Origin: Hetaerina americana
Taxonomy: Eukaryota; Arthropoda; Insecta; Odonata; Calopterygidae
Direction of reading: 5' to 3'
Assembly (NCBI GenBank): GCA_022747635.1
Contig: JAKTNV010000011.1
Coordinates: 17,397,975 to 17,461,974, forward strand
Length of the DNA stretch: 64,000 nt
Shown: positions 12,481 to 25,026 of the stretch, piece by piece
How positions within the stretch are numbered: the first letter of the stretch is position 1
How the letters are laid out: each line of letters begins with the position of its first letter
Made by a program: the position numbers and the translations under genes
Notes under the pieces: generated by a model
What the model was told of the DNA's origin: nothing
Databases searched by the model: none
What the model saw: the letters and a program-made list of their open reading frames with translations, nothing else

Positions 12481-12819
12481 TGTTGGCGTGCGAGATGAAA
12501 TTTGGTGCGGCACTCCCGATGGTTTTCGTCGCTTTTAACTTAAATAGTTTAAAAATTAGAGTATTACTTATTATTTAAAATTAAACCGATTCAAGATATT
12601 TGGGAACAAATGCGCTGTCTCAGGTAATTATTATCAATGAAAGTCTACCGTATATGCTAGGTTTTTGAGAGAATAAGCATTTCTGAGCTGCGCACAACGC
12701 GACATTAAGTACCTGTAACCCCCCAATTGCAATAAACTATTCTATAACCATCACTCACTAATAGACTAAAATTATTCTTCACCTCCGCATACATTCCTTT
12801 ACAGGCCCTTTATTCCGTC

Positions 12820-13260
12820 CACACCCCTTTCATCCCTCTATCGCCCTTTTGCAACGTTCTCCCCTCAATACGTACCACAGGCCTTCAATATCTCATTTCC
12901 ACTCAATATATGCCCTTCATCCATTTTTTCTGTCTTATTCGAATTTCTCTCGACAATCATGGTTTTTCTCCCATCATGGCTAGCAATTTATTTACTTTTC
13001 ATTCCATTCATTTGATTTTCTCGTTATTTCCTTCGGTTACAGGTTGACAGTTTCCAGTAGAATGACTTCAATCTCCGTCAATGCTTTTCCCTTAGCGATC
13101 AAGTTTCGGAGCCATACAAAACTACTCTCCAAGTTATAGTTTTCACTAAAATATTTGTTACATCTTTAATCAAAGCCCTCATGATCGACTCCCGCTTTTT
13201 ATAAATTCTACCGTACTTAATTCAATCCAATCTTTTGGTGTCCTTACAGCCCAATAAATA
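12820..13260 (-). pseudogene. RTE-like LINE C-terminal fossil
   Basis: On the minus strand ILVKTITWRVVLYGSET (then a stop) and SLREKH can be read, followed further on by LLAMMGEKP and LSREIRIRQKKWMKG. These correspond in order to the LVKTL-W-SV-LYG-ETW, SLRKED, EVLGMVGEER and REI-RRQK-WIGH motifs of RTE-type LINEs. Multiple stops and frame changes make it an old fossil. Confidence 0.6.
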
Positions 13261-14223
13261 ACGCCGGTAGCTTTCCATAACTAAAAAGAGTGTGTCAAAT
13301 TTTTCATGTCGCTTTATAAGCGACAAGTATTTTCTTTTCCATTGAGGATTTCACTCATGTTTGAAGAGTATTCATTCTCAAATTGAATCTTAATTGGGGC
13401 CTGATCTCGTTTTCTTCGGTGCCGTTTTATTATTTATTAGGTGAGCTTCCAATTAAGCGTTACACAAAGGTTTATAGTTGCTCTATGTATTAGTTGCGTG
13501 GAACCGATATTTTGTGCATACAGCTTAAGCAATAGAGGCAGGCGATTTTTCATGGTGCATGGTATTTCATTCGACATTAATATATCTGCCAGATGTTACC
13601 GACCGAATAGTTGGGTATTTTTATATGCTTTTGCGAAAGCGTTTTCACTTTTTCATCATTTTTCTTGCATTCTTTCCGATTTTTCTTTTATATCTAATGC
13701 CAACTAGGGGGAAAAAATCAGAAATAATTCCGATGAACACATCCAGTCGTCGCAACACTCCATGATTGCAGATGGTACCGTTGGTTTCTCTATAATTATG
13801 GTGAAAGAATTGAAGAGAGCTTGGTTAGCAGGGCGCTCTATATAATCCAGTAATCCTGTTGGCTTGAAGGTGACTGATGACAAAAGTATGTGCATCCGGT
13901 ATGAGCGTCTCCTTTTTCCTTCGGCGTAAGAATTTTATTTGAATGAACAGTGGCGTTTCATCCTGCTGAAATCCGCTCTTATCTCATGGCATGATGACTG
14001 TTTTAAGTTTTCGTAGCGAGTATGAAATCGAAATTAAACGAAAATTTCGTTTCCATATGAGATATTTGCATTATTTACGCAATTATTATTATTAAGTCTC
14101 CCGTTTAATGTAGGTTTTTGAATGGGAGCACACTGAGTGTCGATACATTTCTTAGCATCTACTAACTTGACACCCGGAACTATAATAAATCCTTCTTCAA
14201 TTCTGTAATATTTCTACCTACCC

Positions 14224-14610
14224 TCATATCGTCCGTCGTGCCCATTCTTTGTCTAATGCCCTTCCCTCCATCAAATTCTTCAACATCCCATTCCCAATCA
14301 AAATACTCTGCATATCCATCCTTCCTGCCCCCTTAGATTTCCCCCAGTAACCCAACCCCCAGTCCTCCTCCGCCGCCATGCCTAGCATTTCCTCTGTTGT
14401 TTTCCTTTTAGTCAATTTCGCCTTCTCCATCCTTCCTTCTCCACGCTTATATTTCATAAGCATCCAATTTATGCCTATCATCCTGCTTCAACGACCCTGT
14501 TTCTGCGCAGTACATGACCACGCTCCACATCAAAGTTTCAACGAGCCTTTTCCTAGCATCGCTATTAATCGCTTATTTCTGTGATCAATTCCTTCCTCAT
14601 TGTAGGAACT
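14224..14610 (-). pseudogene. RTE-like LINE C-terminal fossil (best preserved)
   Basis: The minus-strand frame reads ARKRLVETLMWSVVMYCAET, then SLKQDDRHKLDAYEI, a single in-frame stop, AWRRMEKAKLTKRKTTEEML, GMAAEE and, near the end, SILIGNGMLKNLMEGR. This is the thumb and C-terminal region typical of RTE/BovB-type endonuclease-reverse transcriptases. The catalytic reverse transcriptase motifs are absent. It is one of at least nine fragments of this family in the window that keep nearly the same segment. Confidence 0.75.
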
Positions 14611-14699
14611 TCTTTTGTCTAAGGTAAGTTTTCTTTTCATGCCCCTACTAATTTGACCGCTTTGGTCCGTAAAACTGGTAAGATAAATAAATTATTATT

Positions 14700-16150
14700 G
14701 CGACGATAACATTTTATTTGCAATTAGCACAGAACTACTGAATAGAATCGGTTCGATTAGTCCGAGAAACTACTGAATCGATCAGTCCAGCGGATGAATT
14801 TTTAATCGGTGGCATATTGTAATCGTTGTGAATTGTCTTGCTGCAAAATGCAAGTTTCATGCTGGGAAATATTTCAATATCCCCCAACGGTCTTCTCCGT
14901 GTAACGCGTGTCAAGGCCTAAGCATCATCATCTGATACAATATTTCTATTTCTAATATTTACGACTTAATATCGAACCTGTTTGTTGGTGATGCATAGGC
15001 TTTCAAATACGTCGTGCTGGCTGAATCGTTGTGTAAGGTTACAAATTTATTATTTCACCTAATAGTGAATTTCTACAAAATAAAGTCATTTCATTCTGTT
15101 GTTATTATTATTCTTTTTATTCAAGTTTTATTCACTATCAGTCATTTTTTAGTTAATGAGGCATTTGAAGTGAACGAGGAGAAACGATAACACGAGGACG
15201 TATGATTTGCATTTGGAAACATATTTAATCGGTTGCGACTTTATGGATAATAGTGAACCTCTTTGCAGGCGACAGGTTTCAGAGAAGTTCTTAAATTATT
15301 CAGTAGTATGGAAACTTGTTAATTGAGTACCGATTTGTGCCTAGTGAAAAATTCTACAAAATACTTTCTCTGACGGACCGTGTCATAGGCCATAAGGACA
15401 CGGATAGGTCATTTTCAAGGCGTATTATGAAGCTCTGGTGTAGGCGTTTGGCCATGACGTGGTTCCATAGAATCGCTGGATGTTTATAGTTAAAATATTA
15501 TTCTCTACTCAAGTATCTCTGTTACATGAATAATTATATCATGTGCGCACCAGTGGATTTTCTTACGGAGAAAAGGCCCAGCAGTAATTGTTTCTTGGAG
15601 AGATTATCTTGCTCAGAATTTGAGCGATAAATGTCTTGGGAGTTTTATTAAGGTGTAATTTGCCTTCCAGAAATATTTAGACGCATAAATTTACTTAAGC
15701 GTTTGGTGCAACGAAATACTGGTTTGTCTGCTGCGGAAAGTATTTCCAGGAAGAGCTACGACTTCCGCTTAAAACCCGGAAAGAGTGACAAAACTACTGA
15801 AATTAAAAAATATATAAATAATAATGAGAATAACTGGAAGAAACATAACTTCGTCGCTGCTATTTACTCTGCCTGTTTTAGATGAAATCCGAAAGGATTT
15901 CACATGAGGGAAGCTTCCTATAAAAGTTCCGATTTTTATCGTGATTTGACTAGGTACCTAACATGGCATGCACATGATGCTTCCTTAGGTCGGATCTGTA
16001 TTACTGGTCGAAGTTTTCGTCTTGTGTTATCTCGTGTATTTAAGACATTGTTTATCGCAAAATATATCGATGTGCATTGATCACCCTGCTTCAGAACAGC
16101 CTGTTTATTTGCATTGGTATGGAGCTCGGCTTTGTATGGCGCGGGAACAT
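14700..16150. other. AT-rich stretch, nothing recognised
   Basis: No open frame above 60 codons and no repeat or RNA structure that I can identify. Confidence 0.5.
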
Positions 16151-16184
16151 GGTCGTTAGAGCAAGATAATATATGTAGACGTAG

Positions 16185-16330
16185 ATTGGAGGCTTTTTAG
16201 ATATGGTTATGGAGAGGGGTGAAAGAAAAAAAATGGACCGAAAGGAAGACAAAAGAAGTACTAGGCATGGTGAAAGAGGAGGAGGAGAACGAAGTGATAA
16301 GAGAATTGAAATTAGAGTAAATTGAAATTG
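16185..16330 (+). pseudogene. RTE-like LINE C-terminal fossil
   Basis: The plus strand reads WLWRGVKEKKWTERKTKEVL followed by GMVKEEEENEVIREL. This is the conserved W-x-W-R-R..KWTERKTNEEVLGMVGEE segment of RTE-type LINEs. Only about 45 codons are left. Confidence 0.65.
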
Positions 16331-16904
16331 ACGTCCATTGAAATTCATGTTTGCATCGGTACCTAGTTGTGGGAAAATGCACTTAACTCCCAATTTCACC
16401 GATCATAATGTAATCGGGAATCGGGCGAGGAGTTTGGCCGTGAGAAGGTCCTGGGTGGGCCGTCTACCTTTAAGGAGCTTAGGTCTGGCTGGCTTGAATT
16501 CGAATCTAAAATATGGCCCGGGTCTACTTAAGCATCCGATGGTAATTGTCGCGATTCGGTTAAAGTTATGCCAAAACCTAATCGCTTGGTTGATTTTCTT
16601 AATTCATCATCCTCTTCCTTCACCCTAAAATTTTAATGGCGGAGTTTGTGTCATGATGTGTACGCATCCCTGAAAAATTCAGTAATTAACGACGACGGAT
16701 CAAGGTCAATTTTGCAAAATGAGTGCCATATTCGGGTGAGAACGGAATTCCGTCAGGAGCAAAATAAATATCTGTCCTCATGTAATTATATATTATTTCC
16801 AAATGAATTCGCACGCATTGAAAAATCCCTTTGCTTAAAACAGATGTTGTTTCCGACGTAACTTTATGGAATTAACATAGCATGTTGAAATGAAATTATT
16901 GACT

Positions 16905-17017
16905 GAGTAATTCAGCTCACTTAAATTAGAACACGACCCAGGTTTCGACGTTGAATGGACGATGACCTCCAAGGTCGAAACCTGAGTCGTGTTCTAAATA
17001 AAACGTGTGGAATTACA
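16905..17017. repeat. Inverted-repeat element A with GATGAC...GTCGAAAC hairpin
   Basis: Two 24-nt arms (16926-16949 and 16974-16997) are reverse complements with one mismatch and enclose a 24-nt loop. Inside lies GATGAC (16961-16966) and GTCGAAACC (16974-16982), which fold as GACC/GGTC. The outer flanks (TAATTC on the left, GTGTGGAATTA on the right) match those of the element at 58676-58839, so the two belong to one family. The plus-strand core partly resembles a hammerhead ribozyme (GAUGA...GAAAC). Confidence 0.75.
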
Positions 17018-17329
17018 AATTCAATAATTTAATTTCCTTTTGCTTACTTCTAAATTTTATACTTTATATACCTTGTTACTAACAGTTCCTCTAATATGAG
17101 TACAGAAATGTATCTCATTCACTAGCATAGTGTATGTACCTGTAGTTTCATTATGTAAATTATTTGAATTAATTTAAAAACCAAAAATTACTGAAAACTT
17201 CTAAAATTTTGATGTACCTTGTAGGTGTAATAGGCCTTCGGGAGTCTTGCTTTTCTGATCTCTGTGTCTCTCCAGGCGAACTTAATTCTCTCTCTGCTGG
17301 AACCAGTTGCCAGCAAAGCCCTGTTTTAT

Positions 17330-17770
17330 TTTTTTAATGTCATTGGTCCGCGGTGGCGGTTATTGGTTTGCCCGCTCGCGCCCATCCCACTTCCGCGTCT
17401 TCGTCATCGAGGAAGTGCGGATGTGGGGAGCGAGGGGCCTCACGCAGTGAGTAATACGGACGGCGGCGGGAGGGAGTTGACGTTTTTCTCGCGGCCCCGT
17501 TTACCCCGCACCTCGACTCTCTCTCTCGCATTCTCTCTTTGCTTCCCCCCCCTCCTTTCGGGGAAGAACCGCCTTCGAACCCAGTTCCCCCTCCTCCCCT
17601 CTCACCCCACCCACCGCCCAGTCCCTCATTTGGCGAGCGATGGCGATGATCTACTGTTTGACGTCAGTGCGGTATCCGCGTTGGACAAAGAGTGTGCCCG
17701 ATCTCCCTTCAAAATTCCAAACAAATGTCCTCCTCACGAGCTCACTCGCAAGGGAATTTAGGCTCGGAGA
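17330..17770 (+). promoter_or_regulatory. CpG-rich block with a consensus CRE overlapping an initiator-like TCAGTG
   Basis: The block is strongly CpG-enriched relative to its surroundings. It contains TGACGTCA (17659-17666), a full palindromic CREB/ATF site, which overlaps TCAGTG, an arthropod initiator-like motif. There is no TATA box at a matching distance and no coding exon follows within the block. A promoter or enhancer role is inference. Confidence 0.35.
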
Positions 17771-18239
17771 GTGATCGAGTGTGTACGAACGAGGATTAAG
17801 CTGTTTGCGACAGAGGGAAAGGTATTTCCCAAATCATCTCTCGAACCGACCGTCATTTTATCCCGAGATTAACATGACAAGGATTGTGTTGATCGCATAT
17901 TAGTATACCACTAAAACATTTTCTGAAATTGTTCTTTTATGAATAATATCTCGTATGTTGAATACCATTCATTAATGGAATTCATTTTCGATACTTTTAT
18001 CCTCGTCTGTGTTGAACAAACGTTCATAGTGACGTGCGTCCTATAAATATCGACATTTAAAAACTGTCAGCGTCTCAATAGGGAGGGAACTAGAATTTCG
18101 AGCGGATAGGCCCGACCTCAAATACTAATGTCGCCTTTAGACGCCCCTGCGATTATCTGGATTCCAAGTGCAGGAGCCTTAGGCGTTGGAATATCCCACA
18201 TCGAACGCATACATGATTTCGGTTTGTTTTAGTCTTTCG

Positions 18240-18420
18240 TGTTTACATGCAGAACGGATGTTGTATGAATGGTACCTGGTCGCACCTTTTCAAAGCGTCC
18301 TTCTAATGGTTCGCGGGGTGCCATGGACATTTGTGAAAGTTAGTGAAGGAGATTTAGTATGGCTTGTGACCTAACATCCCCTGCCCTGACAACTTTCGTA
18401 GTTATAGATGGGAAATAATA
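18240..18420 (+). repeat. Interspersed repeat ending in a CR1-like 3' module
   Basis: The sequence around TCGCGGGGTGCCATG and GGCTTGTGACCTAACAT aligns in order with 33005-33125. Both end in the GTGACCTA..CCC..CC box of the CR1-like 3' module. They look like old copies of one element. Confidence 0.55.
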
Positions 18421-18424
18421 ATGA

Positions 18425-19060
18425 AATGGTTGAATGTGGAAGAGTTTGATTCAATATTGAAAATATTTTTATCAACCTAAAACACTCTTCTCACGAGTCT
18501 GATATGAGGATTGCTGATCCCTAACCTCTTCACTTTGGAGTATATTTAAATTCTTAATGGTCCACGGGGCGATTTAATTTTATGGGCTATGACTCATTTT
18601 TATGTTAATATTTGGAGCGTTAAATTTCCGTAGAGCTTCAGTTTGAATCTTGACGAATCGCATCTACGTTATATTGCCTCTTTTGAATGCTAGTTACTTC
18701 CCTCATCCGTAAGTCTCAATGTAGACATGTTTTTTTGCTAGTTTGAAACACTTTTTTCATAACCTTAATTGCGTTATGTCGTTGTCTTGGAAGCCAGATG
18801 CCATAAATATAATAATTCCAAAAATATTCTTGAACTCGTTGCTGTTTTATTCATCAATGAAGAACTATTATAAATCCCGAGAACTTTTCAGTATTTATTA
18901 AGGAAGGCGTGATTGTGTCGGAGGCGGACAACATATTCAAGGCAATAAGGGGGATGTGAAAGATAACAATAATGGAGAGTGAATTCATGGTCTAAAATTC
19001 GGCTGCCCTTAACCCCGAAGGAAGCGGCAGTGTACTTACCAGTGTGTGTGTGAAAATATG

Positions 19061-19065
<5 letters not shown>
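18425..19065. other. AT-rich stretch, nothing recognised
   Basis: No frame, RNA gene or repeat that I can support. Confidence 0.5.
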
Positions 19066-19094
<29 letters not shown>

Positions 19095-19422
19095 CTCGGA
19101 TAGCTCCTAGGACTCAGCCCCCTGACGCCATCTCTTGGCTAAAGAATCGGGGCGCTTGGCGACATATAAGACCCACGGATCTCAGGGTAAATTACATATC
19201 CTCGATAGCTCAAGTGGTTAAGAGCATCCGCCCGGCAAGTGGAAAGATCCGGTGTTCGAGTCCCGGTTGAGGAATATTTTTTACTCTTGTGATCCGTTCG
19301 ATTCCGCCTTCCCCACCTCTATTGTGTTCGTCCTTTATACGTGTTCCTATCCCTTTTCCTTATATATGTTTCTGTATATATGAGTATTTATTCGCCGTTT
19401 GGCGGGATTTCGTGTTTGAATG

Positions 19423-19454
<32 letters not shown>

Positions 19455-19455
19455 C
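19066..19455 (+). mobile_element. tRNA-derived SINE flanked by (TA)n, copy 1
   Basis: A unit at about 19130-19387 is repeated almost identically in inverted orientation at about 49199-49453. It has a tRNA-like head (19199-19273), about 70 bp of upstream sequence and about 110 bp of downstream body. (TA)n tracts lie on both sides (about 19068-19094 and 19423-19454). The tRNA-like part has RNA polymerase III A-box (TAGCTCAAGTGG) and B-box (GTTCGAGTCCC) matches. The left end also includes GGATAGCTCCTAGGACTCAG, which the other copy lacks. No LINE-type 3' tail is visible. Confidence 0.75.
19199..19273 (+). other. tRNA-like SINE head (pseudo-tRNA, GGC anticodon position)
   Basis: A 7-bp acceptor stem (TCCTCGA/TTGAGGA), a 4-bp D stem (GCTC/GAGC) and a 5-bp anticodon stem (TCCGC/GTGGA) all form. 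The anticodon loop CCGGCAA has C instead of U at position 33, and the T stem has at least two mismatches. The 75-nt sequence is identical at 49311-49385. That duplication together with its flanks makes it part of a SINE rather than a housekeeping tRNA-Ala gene. Confidence 0.75.
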
Positions 19456-19729
19456 ACACACACGCATAAAGCACCGTCTACGCGACAGTATGCATACTTG
19501 AAATATCAACAGAGAGATTGCAACCTAGTTGTGTGAGTGATAGTCTACCTTATACGAGCATTAGCATAGGAGCGGACGTTCGATGTGTATCTTTCGATAT
19601 GATGGATTCTATCTTCTTGGCTCTCTGTGAGCGATGTAACTAAAATGCATAAAATGCATATAAGCACAGTTCGTGAATCCGCGACGGTAGCATTTTGCTT
19701 TAGGGCAAGCGAAGCCGTCGTTTTCTTCT

Positions 19730-20015
19730 GCCGCGGCCTGGGAGTGTGACTCCAATCACCTCCACGTGGCCTCTTCCCCCCCCCCTCTTGCCCCTCCATC
19801 ATCTTTCCTTTAACCCGAAAACAATCGGGCGCCCTCTCCGCGTGTAAGAGGAGCAAGGTGAACCCGCGAAGCGACTGGGCGTAATTTATTTATACGGGCG
19901 ACTCGCGGTCCAATCTCTAATTCCGGCTCGAAGGCGGCGCCCGGTCGGAACTCTTCGGAAGGGTGGCGCTCAGTCGCGGATGAAAGCCAGCCCTTGAAAT
20001 ATTGCCACCCTTCGA
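19730..20015. other. CpG-rich block
   Basis: CpG-rich sequence with a C-run near 19777-19786. Open frames are short and overlapping, with no domain. Confidence 0.35.
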
Positions 20016-20429
20016 ATTCCACTGACCTACATTCCGAGAGTTAATTGCTACCCACACCCCTTTGATGACTTCCTCTCGCCAATGGACCACTTGAGAAAAT
20101 ATTTCTGGAGGCAAAAGAGGATTCGCATTGCTCATCGTCTACCGCTGCGATCTTCGAGAGTAAATTCGGATCTAAAAGTTCGCTAACCCATCGAAAATAT
20201 TGGCAGCTCGATGGTCCTCTGTGAGCGAGCAGCCACTAAGAAGTCCCATCAAGGAAATAAATGTTCAATTAAATATGTGTGGGGCATTCAAGCGCAAATA
20301 GAAATGTATTGGCGTGTACACACCGGAGTATTTATCCGCGCAGTACGTTCCGGCGTACAACAATTCGTCATTGGGCACATTTATTATCAGACATCATTTG
20401 ATATATACTGTAGTCAATGAGGGTCCTGT

Positions 20430-21100
20430 CCAAACGCATTTTCCCAATGAATACACTATGAAATAAATAAAAAAATAATTTATTTTTGGAGGAAGACATT
20501 TTTGTTGTTGAAATCGACCGCGTTAACTTGACGTTTTAGCGCATATTTTCTGTCACCCAGATACTTGTAGATCACCGCAGCGCTGAGGTTAAGCATAATA
20601 CATGTGTGTTACTTTTTTGCGTCAAACGCTGTCATGCAGGTAAAATATATCTCTTTTTCATTTGTATAAATTATATTATTGAGCCCTTTTCGTTTTTCCG
20701 CCGATATTAAACTGCTTTTAATGTATGAAATGCTGGAATAAGTGATTGCACTTGTTAACCCATTTCTCTAATAAAATTACAGCATGCATTTCCTCCGTGT
20801 TGATTAAGGAATCTCTAAAATTGTTTAATTTTGAGAGCGCCCCTAAATCTTAATTGGCTTAACGCACCCATATTGACAAATATATAACAAACCGTGTTAA
20901 TGACTTATTTCGTCTGCAAGCGATAATACATGTTATATATATGTAAACGTAATATAAATCAATATGACCTTCTATTCTAATTAAATTCAAATCAATCTAT
21001 TTCAATTAAATTCAAATCAATTGCCTCCCCTCAGTCTTATTCACAATGATCCCAGATGATTGGATGCCAATTGTGTGTCACAGATTGAAATGTTCACAAA
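20430..21100. other. AT-rich stretch with a small tandem duplication
   Basis: AATTAAATTCAAATCAAT occurs twice, near 20979-20996 and 21003-21020. Nothing else is recognised. Confidence 0.5.
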
Positions 21101-21169
21101 GTGCCTATCTATGCGTACTACAAACTTAACACTTCGCAATTAAGTCGTGGGAATAATGTTTCTTCCGAG

Positions 21170-21650
21170 TCCGTTTCTATTCGTCGTTTCGCGAACGCAT
21201 CCCCCTTGTGTTTCCGCCCCCATCTCACCACCTGCGCGTCCCGCCCCCGCGGCCGCCGTCTCGTTTGCTGTCTTTTTTTTAATTTCGAGCGGTCAGGAGG
21301 CGCGGGGGCGGAGGACGGTGAGGTCGAGGGGTGAGGAATAGAGAGATGAATCCCCCGTTTAAGCGAGACCACCCACGAACACGCCTCGGGGCACGGCGGG
21401 AAGTTACGAGAGGAGTAGGAGGAGGATGAACTTGCGTGGCTGTGCAAGCAAGCAAGCCCACCGTCCGCTCCGTCAGCAAGCACGCCGACCCACACGCACG
21501 CACACACTCGCGCGAGAACACACGCTTAGGGAACCACTCGCACGCGGAGCTGGTAGCCCTCCGTTGAGAGCGGTGGACGCGAACGTACCCGCGGGGCTTG
21601 AGCACTGGGGCTTGAGCACTGGGGGTTGACCAGTGGGGGGGCGCGTGAGA
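21170..21650. other. CpG-rich block with C/CA-rich runs
   Basis: Very CpG-dense (CCCGCGGCCGCCGTC and similar). Near 21593-21625 there is a short imperfect triplication of a GGGCTTGAGCACTG unit. Open frames of up to 180 codons on the minus strand are low in complexity and show no domain. A CpG-island-like regulatory region is possible. Confidence 0.4.
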
Positions 21651-21879
21651 CATGTATGCGTTTACTTGCCAATCGCTTGTTTCTACTTTTTCTCCGCGGA
21701 ACGATCTCGAAAGAGGAACGTTTTGAGGAAAGAGGAGTCCGTGCGCGGAGTTGAATATTGCGTATGAATTCCGATAAGATAACCCAAAGCGATTTTTCTT
21801 ACTCCTCCATTTTTTTACCACATTTTTCTTTATAATAGGCCAATTATTATCATTATTGGTATTCTACCCTTTAAGGTAG

Positions 21880-22400
21880 GCTTTATCTAGACATAAGACT
21901 GCATAACTTTACAAGGATGCATCTCTTTGCCTCTATCTATCACAGTCGTCCAAAACCCATTGCCAATCTAAATACTCAGCATCCATTTTTCCTGCCTCCT
22001 ATGGATTTCTCCCAACAGCCCCCGCTTCTTCCTTCTCATCATGGCTAACACATCCTTGTCTGTTTTCCTGTCCATCTAATTCATCTTCTCAGTCCTTATC
22101 CACACTCACCTTTCAAAGGCCATCAATATATGCCTATCCTTCTGCTTCAATTGCCATGTTTCCGCGCCGCACAAAACCACGCTTCATTTATTAAGTTTGG
22201 ATGAGCAGTTTCGCTCTCAATGTTCTTGTCAACAATTCCCTTCTCGTGAAAGCTTTACCCGAACGCTTTTCTTCTCCTAGTGTCCCTGGTACTTTAACCA
22301 TGTTGGTCCAAAACACTTCCGAGATTGGTGAACGGTTCCGCCACCTCTAGTTTATGTGTTCCTATTTTAACGTTCTACCAAGCCTATGTTTTTCTCGAGA
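21880..22400 (-). pseudogene. RTE-like LINE fossil (heavily decayed)
   Basis: The plus strand is the pyrimidine-rich complement seen at 14224-14610: CATCATGGCTAACACATCC, then TCCTTCTGCTTCAA..GCCATGTTTCCGCGC..CACAAAACCACGC in the same order and spacing. Minus-strand translation is full of stops, so only the order of motifs supports the call. Confidence 0.5.
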
Positions 22401-22419
22401 ACTGAATAACATTTGTTGT

Positions 22420-25020
22420 TCAGTTATTCATTCCTATACCTATTCCACTGACTTCCCAATGCACGCAGCAGAGTTTGCAAACCCTAGGCTGACTGACAAA
22501 CTAAAGCTTGATCATCCGCAATCCAAATAATTTATGAGTTGAAATCTAGCACACCACAGCTCTAATAAGTGATAAATTTGTATCGTTACTTAAAACATTT
22601 TCCAGAGCTGTGATCGTGAGTTTTTCTCGAAGTTAAGGACTACTAGCATCCTTAGGTTAATGTATATGTCACTATGATTCACCTTACAATCTGGAATTGG
22701 ATTATTCCTTGCTTCCAGAAATATTTCCCTTTCAAATATTCTGAAGAGGAATATAAGTGGGGAAAAAAGGTTTCTCGAGTTGTCACATTTGGTAATCTGG
22801 ATATCCGATGCCAACCTTTCCTCCCCTGGTCCCCTCCTTAACTACGATACGCCATTTAAGCGGTTCCCGTCAGGTGGAAGTACAGATTTGGTTTGTTTTT
22901 GCTATTCTCAATTATTCAATCTTTTTCGTCTTTGATTACGATGCTTGATTGACCTCAGCCCTCCATATCCAGTGCTCATAGGCCGTCATAGCTTTGTTCC
23001 AATTTCATTTTATTTGACCTATTCTACTTGTATAGTATAGGCTTTCAACGGACCGAGGTTTAACATAACGTTGCACTTCTAATCCCTTACCTAAATGATT
23101 GCAGACATCCTTAACCTCCACTCTACACATAAAAATAACTCGTTATTTAGCTCTTCGTAATGACTACTTTTCTTTATTCCTTCCAAAATGCTTATTATTT
23201 TCCTCTTTCTATCTCGCTTTCTCAACATATTCCCCTCCATTACCATCTTCCTCTCCATTACTGTCATCAGGACCCCATTGCCTTACGGGGTATATCTTGT
23301 TCTCATTTTATAGCAGTTAAATAATCATATTGGAAATGTATCTTATTCAAATGATTTTTAATGCCCTCGTCGGTGGATAATCAAGTCTCAGTGCTCACAA
23401 ATTAGCTCGCAAATGAATCAAGAAGAGGTTACAAAAGTTTTATCGGCACAGTTGTGTTGTTATTATTTATTTGGACATAAATTCTCAATAACTTCATACA
23501 ACTCGCACAAAAGCATAACGATATGCCGTAGAAGCGCGGTAAGTAATTGATTACACCTTTCAATCAAACCCTAATTGACGTCTGCATTTAATGAAACTAT
23601 GTACGAGTTTTAGCATAGCAGCAAAACCACGTGAATCCGACGACATAGACTGGTTTTGTACCAGTCCGAGAATGATGCAATGAGAACTAGGGCTTTCCCG
23701 AGATAGGAGAGGAAGGATGAAGGGAAAGTGATAATGCATTTCGAATGGGCGTCTGGGCTGCAGGCTCCGATGCAGCTCTTCTCCAACCATCCGAAGGATA
23801 AAAAAAGGCTTGATTCACTCACCTCGTCCCCAAGCAGCCCCAAGAAGGGCGGGGAGAAGATGGTGGGGGCGTCGGATGGCGCATTCTAGGTGTCCGGTCT
23901 CCTCCCTCCAGACTCCAGATAGCATTCCACAAGGGTGCGAGGTGTGTGTCCGAGTGGGAGGGTGGGATGGGTGGAGACTCCTTCATGGACTCTTTTTAAG
24001 TAGTAGAGATGGACGGCCAGTGGGGGGGGAGGTAGGCGATGGAATGAGAGGTGTACTCCGGGGTGACGCAAATGGTCTCCTCAAGACGACTTTGTAATGG
24101 CATTCGCAGCGCGACAGCGGAGTTCGAGGCCACTTCACCCGGCACCTTTGTGGTGGCCGTGGGAAACGGATGATCTCGCCCGAAGAAATGAATTGCCAAA
24201 TGCTGTAATTCGCTTTAAGGTTCCTCCTCATTCGATTGCATCTTTTGGATTATAAGGGTTCATTGATATTTCAATTATCCAGCTTAATACTTTTACCTCA
24301 CTTCACTTGGAAAAATAAATTCCAAAAATTGGCGGAAAAGAATAGAAAAATTTAGGGTTCGTTCAAAGAATTTTTCGGAAATGTAACGAGATCGTGAAAG
24401 AGCTCCGTTAACGTTTTTACGTTACTTAGGCGCCACTTAGAGGACGCTGTGAGCGCACGGGATTCTCACGAGACAAGGCTTAGTTTTGGAACTAAATCGA
24501 GTACATTTGTGAAAAATTGTTATGAACAATGCAACAGTGTCACGACACTATTGGGATAATTAGGATTGGAGCGAAAAGTTGATCGTAGGCTGAAATGCAA
24601 GTTAAATTTGCTGTGTAAATTTAAGTCATCGCTTATCAGAGAATGTTTAAGTCATATAACAGGCCCCGACTCACTATAGTACGTCCAATCACGTATGTGA
24701 AATCAGGAAGATCGATAGTAGAACGGATAGATTTAAAATGTCGTTTTATCCGCATACCATTCGAGGTCAAAATAAACATGACAGCCAGCGTGTAGGAGTT
24801 AATTAGAATTGGCTGGGTATATATTTTGTCGATACCATGCCTGTTTTTTTAATTAATAGACCGTTCTTTCTAACAGTTCTTCCGCATGATCTGAATATAT
24901 CCCGTAACTAAATAATCTTGTTATTGAATGGCATCTGAGTAGCTTATTTCGTGTGTATAGCTTTGTTTCAATGCATGATCGGACTGCTATCTGTGTAGTG
25001 TTGTCATGATTGTGATTGTG
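22420..25020. other. Intergenic stretch, nothing supported
   Basis: AT-rich DNA with one G-rich patch (23820-24080). Open frames are below 95 codons and overlapping, and no domain or RNA gene is visible. Confidence 0.45.
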
Positions 25021-25026
25021 TATGCA

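Noticed and set aside
19199..19273. A functional tRNA-Ala (GGC) gene
   Set aside because: C at position 33, mismatched T stem and an identical copy with identical flanks at 49311-49385 show it to be a SINE head.
19066..19501. A CRISPR or other spaced-repeat array suggested by TA tracts
   Set aside because: The repeats are microsatellites without unique spacers, and the genome is eukaryotic.
21279..21821. 180-codon minus-strand open frame
   Set aside because: It crosses a CpG-rich block with low-complexity CA-type repeats and shows no domain.
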